From JBHEMK01 sp046262635 (GTDB lineage: Bacteria > Actinomycetota > Thermoleophilia > Gaiellales > Gaiellaceae), in assembly GCA_046262635.1 (NCBI GenBank), contig JBHEMK010000166.1, positions 1-11,827 on the forward strand: a stretch of DNA of 11,827 bases, given 5' to 3'. Below, piece by piece: positions 1 to 5,514 of this stretch (its first letter is position 1; each line of letters begins with the position of its first letter). Below the pieces are notes generated by a model, which saw nothing but the letters and a program-made list of their open reading frames with translations, ran no database searches and was not told where the DNA came from. The position numbers were made by a program, and so were the translations under genes.

Positions 1-240
1 CGCCTGCCTGAGCGCTCTGCTTCGTCCGCAACCGAGACCGATCGCACGCTCGCGGGCGCAGCCACCGCTCCTAGACCACATCAGTCGTTCGCACCCGCCA
101 GCCGGCGGCGTCGATGCCCCGACCGAGCACGAACGATCGCCCGGTTAGCTCGAAAACGAACTCCGAACGGCTCCTCAGCCCCTTATCGCAGGATCCGGGT
201 AGCTAGACGAGGGCGGGTGCTTCGAATCGGCCTGGTGCCG

Positions 241-1152
241 CTAGCGGACGAGCGGCAGGCGGCGACGCCGGAGCACGCCCGCCCGTGCGTGCTCGACCTG
301 CAGCGTGGTGTGAGTGACGCCGAAACGCTCGGCGAGCAGCTGGTCGAGGCGCGCCCGGGCCGCGTGGCAGTCGGCGTCGTGACGGACGAGCACGTGCGCC
401 GAGAGCGCCGGGAAGCCGCTCGTGACGGTCCAGACGTGGAGGTCGTGTACGTCGACGACGTCGGAGTGGTCACGGAGGAGCCGCTCAATCGCGGCGGGAT
501 CATGCGGCGAGGCCTCGAGAAAGATCCGGCCCGACTCGCGCAACAGCCCGGCACTCGCCCAGAACATCAGGGCCGCTACGCCGAGCCCTGCGATCGGGTC
601 GAAGCGGTCCCACCCGGTCAGCAGGATGAGCCCGCCGGCGAGCGCCGTGCCCGCGAAGGCCCCGAGGTCTGTGGCAAGGTGGAGAAAGGCCCCGCGGACG
701 TTCAGGCTCTCCCGGCTCGCCCGCGAGAGCAGCAGTGTCGCGAGGAGGTTCATGCCGACACCGACGAGCGCGACTGCGAGGACGACTCCGCCCCGGACCT
801 CTGGCGGATCGACGAAACGATGGACGGCGCCGTAGACGATCCAGATCCCGGCCAGCAGCAGCGTCACGCCGTTGACCTGAGCCGCGAGAATCTCGACCCG
901 GCCGTAGCCGAACGTCCAGCGGCCTCGGGGCGGCCGGCCGGCGAGCGAGGCAGCAAAGAGCGCGAACCCGAGCGCGGCAGCGTCGGTGAGCATGTGGCCG
1001 GCGTCTGCGAGCAGCGCGAGCGAGCCGGCGGTGATCCCGGCCGCAATCTCGACGGCCATCAGCGCCACGATCAGCGCGAGGACGAGCCCGAGCAGCCGAC
1101 GGTCGTCCGGCCGGCGGCGCTCGCGGTCGTGCCCATGGGCGTGCACGTTCAC
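241..1152 (-). CDS. CDF-family cation (zinc-type) efflux protein, CzcD-like
   Basis: Cation diffusion facilitator: an inner-membrane antiporter that exports Zn2+ or a similar divalent metal in exchange for protons. The 303-residue product starts with a short His-rich stretch (HAHGH, residues 4-8), then about six membrane segments from residue 20 to 205. The two intramembrane metal-site motifs are visible: H53xxxD57 in TM2 (LADAGHMLTDA) and H158xxxD162 in TM5 (HLATD). The cytoplasmic C-terminal domain carries the family's HDLHVWTVTSG stretch (236-246). I chose GTG at 1152; the frame stays open upstream but only as a shadow inside the protease gene, and GTG at 1146 is an alternative. It begins 14 nt after the M48 protease stop on the same strand, so the two are probably co-transcribed. 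Family is certain; the metal is inferred. Confidence 0.92.
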   Translation of the reverse strand: MNVHAHGHDRERRRPDDRRLLGLVLALIVALMAVEIAAGITAGSLALLADAGHMLTDAAALGFALFAASLAGRPPRGRWTFGYGRVEILAAQVNGVTLLLAGIWIVYGAVHRFVDPPEVRGGVVLAVALVGVGMNLLATLLLSRASRESLNVRGAFLHLATDLGAFAGTALAGGLILLTGWDRFDPIAGLGVAALMFWASAGLLRESGRIFLEASPHDPAAIERLLRDHSDVVDVHDLHVWTVTSGFPALSAHVLVRHDADCHAARARLDQLLAERFGVTHTTLQVEHARAGVLRRRRLPLVR

Positions 1153-1166
1153 AGCGTAGTGCGCTT

Positions 1167-2264
1167 CTACGCCGCCCAGGCCCGAGCAGCGGCGATGCGC
1201 TCGCGTGCAGTGGGATGTGAGAAGAGCAGCACGTAGAGCGGTCGCGGCGGATCGAGATCGCTCAGGTTCGCGAGCGCCAGCTCGGTGTGGGCGCGCACGA
1301 ACGCCCCGAGGTCGCGCGTCAGTTCGAGCGAACAGCGGTCGGCGGCCCGCTCCCACTGCCGCGAGAGCGCGCTGCCGGGAGCCAGTGCCGCCAGCTCGAG
1401 CCCGAACCCGAGCAGCAGCATGACTGGGGTGTTGCGCGGGTCAGCCGCTTCGGTCCCGAGCGCGGTCCAGACGACGGCGACCGCGACGACGGCCGAAAGC
1501 ATCCCGAGCAGCGTCCCCTTGAGAACGTGGCCCTCGCGCCGGTGTCCGAGCTCGTGCGCCACGATGAGCCGGATCTCCTCCGGCTCCGCGCGCTCGAGCA
1601 GCGTGTCGAAGAGCACGACCCGCCGCGTCCGCCCCAGCCCGGAAACGTAGGCGTTGACCTTGCGCGTACGCCTGCTCGCATCCGCCACGAGGAGGTCGCG
1701 AACCGGCAAGCCGGCGCGCTGCGCCAGCGTGCGCAGCTCAGCGGCCAGTGCCTCGTCTGCCAGCGGGCTGAAGCGGTTGAACAGCGGTTCGAGCACGACC
1801 GGCGCGAGGAACGAGACGAGGAGGACCGCCAGTGCGAGCCCGGCAGCCGCCGGGAGCGGCCACCCGTGCGGAAACCTTCTCGCGAGCCCGACGAGCGCCA
1901 GCTCGACCATTGCCGTCAGCACGATCCCGATCGCAACGCCCTTCGCCTGGTCGGCGAGCCAGCTACGCGCCGTCTGCGTCGAGAATCCCCAGCGCCGCTC
2001 CCGCGCGAACCCGCGCCAGAAGGAGAGTGGCAGTCGCACGACGTCCGAGGCGAGGATGACGAGCGCCGCGAAGCCGAGCGCGGCGCCCCACCACGGCGCA
2101 TCCCGGACCGGCCGGTAGAGAGACTCTCCCGCACGCGTGTATGCGAGCGCGGCCAAGACGGAGCCGCCGAGCGTCAGGTCGAGCACCAACGCGCGGTAGA
2201 GCGGCCGGTGGTAGCGCCGGGATTGTTCGATCTGGCCGGGCGTGAACGGATCCGGAAGCGTCAT
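1167..2264 (-). CDS. M48-family membrane metalloprotease (Ste24/HtpX-like)
   Basis: Zinc metallopeptidase of family M48, an integral membrane protease of the CAAX-protease/Ste24 type with an M48_N-like membrane domain in front. The 365-residue protein has hydrophobic segments around 31-43, 60-80, 108-128, 138-160, 250-268 and 280-296. The catalytic motif H237-E-L-G-H241 is intact, and the third zinc ligand is E305 in SRQWERAADR. The membrane segments after HExxH are typical of the family. ATG at 2264 was chosen because a longer GTG start at 2306 adds only a non-conserved Arg-rich tail; no strong Shine-Dalgarno precedes it. It is the first gene of a probable two-gene operon with the CDF exporter, a pairing that would fit a membrane/metal stress role, but that is inference. 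Substrate is unknown; bacterial members usually handle membrane-protein quality control. Confidence 0.93.
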   Translation of the reverse strand: MTLPDPFTPGQIEQSRRYHRPLYRALVLDLTLGGSVLAALAYTRAGESLYRPVRDAPWWGAALGFAALVILASDVVRLPLSFWRGFARERRWGFSTQTARSWLADQAKGVAIGIVLTAMVELALVGLARRFPHGWPLPAAAGLALAVLLVSFLAPVVLEPLFNRFSPLADEALAAELRTLAQRAGLPVRDLLVADASRRTRKVNAYVSGLGRTRRVVLFDTLLERAEPEEIRLIVAHELGHRREGHVLKGTLLGMLSAVVAVAVVWTALGTEAADPRNTPVMLLLGFGLELAALAPGSALSRQWERAADRCSLELTRDLGAFVRAHTELALANLSDLDPPRPLYVLLFSHPTARERIAAARAWAA

Positions 2265-2618
2265 CGGAACGGCGTCGAAGCACCTACGAGCTGACGGCGG
2301 ACCCACTCGCTGACCCCGATCTGTGGGGCGTCGCGACGTCCCTCGGCGTGCCCGAGCAGTCGGCGGCAGTGAGCAAAAGGCCCAGGACGGCGTTGCTCCT
2401 TCTCGCTCGCCGACCGGATCGGCGTCCTTGCCGGTCGCTCGCCGTCCGCCGCACGCGAGCCGAGGTGGCCCCTGCTTGAGACCGGGCCGAGCCTGCCGCC
2501 GACCGGACGGCCGGGACCCTGATCAGCCAGCCCGCCGTCAGCGCCCGTAACCCCGCGGCCGGGTCGTTCGTTTTCTTTCCGACCGCGACCTACGCGGACT
2601 TGAAAAGGAGGCACTGAC
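2265..2618. other. Intergenic stretch without a supported gene
   Basis: About 350 bases between the divergent M48 protease and the small hydrophobic protein. Both strands have open frames, but they lack credible starts, are rich in Arg/Gly/Pro and match no family I recognise. It should hold the promoters of both neighbours. I can identify only the Shine-Dalgarno of the downstream small gene at its right end. Confidence 0.5.
2603..2610 (+). promoter_or_regulatory. Strong ribosome binding site of the 52-aa membrane protein
   Basis: AAAAGGAG lies 8 nt before the ATG at 2619. It is the best Shine-Dalgarno in the left half of the window and decides the start of a gene too short for usual gene calling. 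Confidence 0.85.
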
Positions 2619-2777
2619 ATGCTGCTTCTCGTTCTGCTAGCAGTTCTGGCGATCATCGCATTCGGCGTCGGGTTCACGATTCATTGGCTGTTCATCGTCG
2701 CCGCGGTTCTCGCGCTGATCTGGCTGATCACGCTCTTCACGGGCGGGCTCGGCACGCGCAGCGGCCGGCGTCTGTAG
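2619..2777 (+). CDS. Small hydrophobic membrane protein (DUF5670 / lmo0937-like)
   Basis: A 52-residue protein made of two hydrophobic helices (about 2-18 and 23-41) joined by a short turn (TIHW), ending in a basic tail with three Arg. The pattern of a Leu-rich first helix, an FGxGF turn, a second helix with Trp, then a short polar tail is that of the DUF5670 hydrophobic mini-proteins common in actinobacteria and Firmicutes. Function is unknown; they are thought to sit in the cytoplasmic membrane and some are stress-linked. Start is set by AAAAGGAG 8 nt upstream, and a 27-nt palindrome follows 16 nt after the stop. It seems to be a single-gene transcript. The coding call is firm because of RBS, composition and terminator together; the family name rests on memory of the pattern. 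Confidence 0.85.
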   Translation: MLLLVLLAVLAIIAFGVGFTIHWLFIVAAVLALIWLITLFTGGLGTRSGRRL

Positions 2778-2793
2778 CCGACCGATTTGGCGG

Positions 2794-2820
2794 GCGGAGC
2801 GGCCGGTCCGGCCGCTCCGC
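2794..2820 (+). terminator. GC-rich hairpin terminator after the small hydrophobic gene
   Basis: A palindrome of 13 bp arms around a single central T (GCGGAGCGGCCGG / CCGGCCGCTCCGC), extendable by two G-T pairs. It starts 16 nt after the stop of the 52-aa gene. There is only TT after it, no U-tract, as in many high-GC actinobacterial terminators. Confidence 0.7.
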
Positions 2821-2872
2821 TTGGAGCCGTCCCGTAGGCCGTGCGGCCCATCGATTTGAGCCGGACGGCCCA

Positions 2873-2901
2873 TTGACTTGCGGCACAGCCTTGCCGATCC
2901 T
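2873..2901 (+). promoter_or_regulatory. Putative promoter of the cysteine-cluster small protein
   Basis: TTGACT (2873-2878), a 17-nt spacer, and GATCCT (2896-2901) as a weak -10. The GTG at 2911 follows after 9 nt, so the transcript could begin at or just before the start codon. This supports GTG 2911 over the more upstream TTG at 2878, which lies on the -35 box. Inferred from spacing and hexamers only. Confidence 0.4.
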
Positions 2902-2910
2902 GTTGGGGTC

Positions 2911-3069
2911 GTGTCGCGAACCGAAATCCTCCTCTGGATCGTCACCCTGTTCGTCCTCGAGGTGAACCACCTGAAGTGGATCTGGTGGGAGAACTGGAAT
3001 TGCCGGCACTGCACGCGCAAGCACATGGACTGTGCGTGCGAGTCGACCAAGTGGGTCATGTACCTCTAG
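2911..3069 (+). CDS. Small membrane-anchored protein with CxxC-x6-CxC cluster
   Basis: A 52-residue hypothetical protein. After a few polar residues comes one hydrophobic segment (about 5-17, EILLWIVTLFVLEVN), then an aromatic stretch (LKWIWWENWN), then NCRHC-TRKHMD-CAC, i.e. CxxC-x6-CxC, and a C-terminal KWVMYL. Four closely spaced Cys with two His look like a small zinc or iron-sulphur site next to the membrane surface. The composition is unlike an antisense shadow: Trp-rich, few Arg/Pro. I chose GTG 2911 because a plausible promoter sits just before it; TTG 2878 would give 63 residues. Its last 14 bp overlap the 3' end of the convergent pabC gene. I do not recognise a named family, and the function is unknown. 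Confidence 0.6.
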   Translation: MSRTEILLWIVTLFVLEVNHLKWIWWENWNCRHCTRKHMDCACESTKWVMYL

Positions 3070-3889
3070 CGGCCGCGCGCAGGGACTCTTGCAATTTTCG
3101 CGTGGCGGATCCAGGCCGGCCGACGGCTGCTCCGTCGACGGCAACGACCGGCATCACCTCGCGGATCGAGGAGGACGTGAAGGCCTCCTCGGCACCGGAG
3201 AGTTCGTCGAGGGCGAAGGCACCCTCGCGCACGTCGTAGCCGAGAGCCTGAGCCTCCTGGAGGAGCACGCCGCGCGTGACGCCGGCCAGAACCCCGAGCT
3301 CGAGAGACGGAGTGAAGAGCGTCCGCTCTCGGCGCCACCAGATGTTGCTCGTCGGGCCCTCGAGCACGACCTGCCTGCGCGCGAGGAAGAGCGCGTCGTC
3401 GCCGCCGGCTCTTCGGGCCTCGTCGGCAGCGGCCATGTTGAAGGCGTAGCTCGTCGACTTGACGCCGGCTAGCAGCCCGGGCCGCTCGCTGCCGAGCGCC
3501 CCCGTCACGAGCCGGAGGCCTCGGGCGCGCAGATCCTCCAGGCCCGCCGGCAGCGTGGCGACAGCAGCGAGCGCCAAGGGCTTGGCCTCACCCTCGCGCC
3601 CCGGAGTGCAGTACACACGGAGGATCGCCTCCGGCCGGTCCGCCTGCTCGAGCGCGGCCGCGGCAAGCCGCATGAGCTCGGCCCGGTCCGGGCGTGGGAT
3701 CCCCAGCCTGCGGGCGGAGTCGTCCAACCGGTCGAGATGGACCTCGAGCCGGAAGGGCCGGCCCCCGTAGACCCGCGTCGTCTCGAATGCTGCGCGGCCG
3801 CGTTGGAACGCCTCGTCGTCCGCGTGGATCACCGGCTCGCCCGGGTCGACGACGCCACGACCCGAGACGGCGAGCGCGAGCAGTGTCAC
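3056..3889 (-). CDS. pabC: Class IV aminotransferase, probable aminodeoxychorismate lyase
   Basis: PLP enzyme of fold type IV. Next to pabB its likely job is 4-amino-4-deoxychorismate lyase: release of pyruvate to give p-aminobenzoate for folate. The 277-residue product shows the family order: substrate/PLP arginine region (about 26-60), catalytic lysine K144 in GVKSTSYAFN, and E177 in VLEGPTSNIWW, which would contact the pyridine nitrogen. The phosphate-binding T/S-rich segments follow (AGVTRG 202-207, TSSSIREVMPV 238-248). GTG at 3889 was chosen because its GTGA overlaps the pabB stop, a translational-coupling arrangement; the open frame upstream is inside pabB. A branched-chain or D-amino-acid aminotransferase has the same fold and cannot be excluded by motifs; the operon partner makes PabC the better call. 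Confidence 0.85.
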   Translation of the reverse strand: MTLLALAVSGRGVVDPGEPVIHADDEAFQRGRAAFETTRVYGGRPFRLEVHLDRLDDSARRLGIPRPDRAELMRLAAAALEQADRPEAILRVYCTPGREGEAKPLALAAVATLPAGLEDLRARGLRLVTGALGSERPGLLAGVKSTSYAFNMAAADEARRAGGDDALFLARRQVVLEGPTSNIWWRRERTLFTPSLELGVLAGVTRGVLLQEAQALGYDVREGAFALDELSGAEEAFTSSSIREVMPVVAVDGAAVGRPGSATRKLQESLRAAARGT

Positions 3890-4929
3890 CGGAGGGCGGC
3901 CTCGGCGAGAGGCGCGCCGATCGCGGCCAGCAGCGGCCGCAGCTTGATCCAGGATTCCTCGATCTCGGCCTCCGCCTCCGAGTCCCACACGATGCCGCCT
4001 CCCACCCAGACGTGGACGCGGCCGTCAGCAACGGCAAAGGTGCGGATCGTCAAGGCGAGGTCGAAGTCGCCGTTCGGGCGGATCGTCCCGAGCGCTCCCA
4101 TCGACGCGCCGCGACCGACCGGCTCGAGCGCTGCAATGTGGTCGATGGCGGCGATCTTCGGTGCACCGGTGATCGAGCCGCCCGGGAAGGTCGCGCTCAG
4201 GATGTCGGCGAGACCTGCATTCGCACGGACTCGGCCCTCGACAGTGCTGACGAGATGGAGCACTCCTGCGAGCGGCCTCGCCACGGCAAGCTCGGGCCAC
4301 CGCACCGAGCCGGCTTCGCAGACGCGCGAGAGGTCGTTGCGCTCGAGGTCGACGATCATCACGTGCTCAGCGCGGTCCTTCGCGGACTCACTGAGCGCCG
4401 CCGCTTCGGCGCCGAGCGGCAGCGTCCCCTTGATCGGCATCGTCCAGAGGCGGCGGCCGCGCCGCGCGAGGAAGAGCTCCGGCGAGGCCGAGACGATCGT
4501 CCAACCGTCGCCCTCCAGCGGCCGCGGTACGAGCGGCCGCAACGGCGCCAGCCGGCCCGCGAGGGCGGCCGCGTCGCCCGCAAACGGGGCCGAGAGGTGC
4601 TGAACGAGATTCACCTGATAGACGTCGCCACGGCCGATCGCCGCCTGCGCGGCTGAGATGGCGCCGGCGTAACCCACGTCGTCCCAGCTCCGGTCCCACT
4701 CGCCGGCCGCGAACGCTCCGCGCGGCCGCGGCTGCTCGGCCTCCGACCGGATCCGGCACGCCACGAGCGGCAACGGGCAGGGCTCAGGCGGCGACGGCGC
4801 CGCCGTCCGCCCCAGCTTCTCGCCGAGACGGTAGGCGAGAAACACGTCGGCGACGATCCCTGAGGCGGTGAAGAACCCCGCGTCGGCGAGATACGCCTCG
4901 AGCGCCGCGGGCGAATCGAGCTCGACCAT
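3886..4929 (-). CDS. pabB: Aminodeoxychorismate synthase component I
   Basis: Chorismate-utilising enzyme that aminates chorismate to 4-amino-4-deoxychorismate, first step of p-aminobenzoate/folate synthesis. The 347-residue protein keeps the catalytic half: GDVYQVNLVQ (101-110), MPIKGT (164-169), DLERNDLSRV (194-203), HLVSTV (225-230), GSITGAPK (251-258) and GGGIVWDSEAEAEIEE (310-325). Lys167 in PIKGT separates PabB from anthranilate synthase, where this position is Ala (PIAGT); it is the residue known to form a covalent intermediate in E. coli PabB. The N-terminal domain is short compared with about 450 residues in E. coli, so the Trp-binding-like lobe is largely absent. No glutaminase (pabA) lies in the window; it may be elsewhere. 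ATG 4929 follows a TANNNT box by 7 nt. Confidence 0.92.
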   Translation of the reverse strand: MVELDSPAALEAYLADAGFFTASGIVADVFLAYRLGEKLGRTAAPSPPEPCPLPLVACRIRSEAEQPRPRGAFAAGEWDRSWDDVGYAGAISAAQAAIGRGDVYQVNLVQHLSAPFAGDAAALAGRLAPLRPLVPRPLEGDGWTIVSASPELFLARRGRRLWTMPIKGTLPLGAEAAALSESAKDRAEHVMIVDLERNDLSRVCEAGSVRWPELAVARPLAGVLHLVSTVEGRVRANAGLADILSATFPGGSITGAPKIAAIDHIAALEPVGRGASMGALGTIRPNGDFDLALTIRTFAVADGRVHVWVGGGIVWDSEAEAEIEESWIKLRPLLAAIGAPLAEAALR

Positions 4930-4936
4930 TGGCCGT

Positions 4937-4942
4937 ACGCTA
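4937..4942 (-). promoter_or_regulatory. Possible -10 box for a leaderless pabBC transcript
   Basis: On the minus strand TAGCGT (TANNNT) ends 7 nt before the pabB ATG, with no Shine-Dalgarno between. I see no clear -35. If used, transcription would start at the ATG. The 53-nt gap to the upstream marR stop would allow either this or read-through from marR. Confidence 0.35.
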
Positions 4943-4982
4943 GCCGGACGTCGGAGAACCGCGGCGCCGCCGTGGCTCGTGG

Positions 4983-5447
4983 TCAGGAGGAGCGGCGTCG
5001 CGCGCTTGGGGTTGCGGACGCCGCTCTCATTGCCGAGAGATTCGAGCGGATGAGATCGAGCGTGCGGCGGAACTCGGCCTGCTGCGGTTCGGTCAACCCG
5101 GCCGCCGCGGTCGCCTCGAGCTCCTTGACGGCAGTCAAGAGGCTACGGTGCAGACGGGTACCGGCTGCCGTGAGCTCGAGCCGTCGGACGCGACGGTCCT
5201 CGGGATCGCGCTGACGGCGCACGAGCCCGAGGCCTTCGAGTCGGTCGATGTGGTGGGTGATCGTCGCGCCCTCGACCTCGATGTGCTCGGCCAGCGCGGT
5301 CTGGCTGATTACGCCCTCACTGCTGAGAGCGCTCAGCACGATCCAGGTTCCGAGTGATCCGCCGGCGGCGGCGAGCGTCTCCTCGAACGCCTCTCGTACG
5401 ACCTTCGCAGTGAAGACGAGATGTCTGCCGAGCGGTTCCACGGTCAT
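4983..5447 (-). CDS. MarR-family transcriptional regulator
   Basis: A 154-residue winged-helix regulator of the MarR family, dimeric DNA-binding repressors that usually respond to small hydrophobic or phenolic ligands. N-terminal dimerisation helix about 5-28, HTH with recognition helix around 58-72 (VEGATITHHIDRLEGLGLV), wing DPEDRRVRRLELT (81-93) with the conserved D-x-R-x2 pattern, and C-terminal dimer helices 95-140. ATG 5447 is the only sensible start. It is divergent from an MMPL exporter 67 nt away, and the gap contains an inverted repeat overlapping the exporter's -35 box. The simplest reading is that it represses the exporter and itself. Ligand unknown. The pabBC genes lie 53 nt downstream and could be partly co-transcribed, but I see no functional link. 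Confidence 0.92.
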   Translation of the reverse strand: MTVEPLGRHLVFTAKVVREAFEETLAAAGGSLGTWIVLSALSSEGVISQTALAEHIEVEGATITHHIDRLEGLGLVRRQRDPEDRRVRRLELTAAGTRLHRSLLTAVKELEATAAAGLTEPQQAEFRRTLDLIRSNLSAMRAASATPSARRRSS

Positions 5448-5469
5448 TCCCGAGCCAAACTATTAGGTA

Positions 5470-5482
5470 TCAAACGATTTGA
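5470..5482. promoter_or_regulatory. Inverted repeat, candidate MarR operator
   Basis: TCAAA-CGA-TTTGA, a perfect 5-bp dyad with a 3-bp centre in an AT-rich patch that stands out from the GC-rich surroundings. It overlaps the -35 hexamer of the exporter (5479-5484) and lies 23 nt upstream of the marR ATG, so one dimer bound here could silence both directions. Confidence 0.55.
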
Positions 5483-5508
5483 CATCGTAACATCCGTTTG
5501 CGTAGCCT
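5479..5508 (+). promoter_or_regulatory. Promoter of the MMPL exporter (leaderless)
   Basis: A consensus -35 TTGACA (5479-5484), an 18-nt spacer, and TAGCCT (5503-5508) as -10. The GTG start follows after only 6 nt and there is no Shine-Dalgarno, so the mRNA probably begins at the start codon. Confidence 0.55.
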
Positions 5509-5514
5509 GGGTCC

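Noticed and set aside
71..205. Minus-strand stretch reading EFVFELTGRSFVLGRGIDAAGWRVRTTDVV before a TAG
   Set aside because: Looks protein-like but has an in-frame stop just upstream and no usable start; could be an old gene fragment, not callable.
1..240. Checked for tRNA, terminator or gene end beside the CDF gene
   Set aside because: No cloverleaf, no strong hairpin with U-tract and no recognisable coding end; only a 10-bp palindrome CCGCTAGCGG at the CDF stop.
217..1236. Long plus-strand frame opposite the CDF gene
   Set aside because: Charged, Arg/Glu/Pro-rich, no family resemblance; it is the GC-skewed antisense frame of a clear CDF exporter.
2282..2480. Plus-strand stretch reading TYELTADPLADPDLWGVATSLGV, protein-like at first sight
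   Set aside because: No start codon in a sensible place, overlaps the M48 start region, then turns into Arg-rich sequence; probably chance.
2261..2677. Minus-strand frame ending in ATGA at the M48 start, as if translationally coupled
   Set aside because: The overlap is suggestive, but the N-terminal half is Arg/Gly low complexity, it covers the well-supported small gene at 2619-2777 on the other strand, and no domain is visible.
3694..4656. Long plus-strand frames opposite pabB/pabC
   Set aside because: Antisense of well-conserved genes, with no start signals and low-complexity Arg/Pro content.
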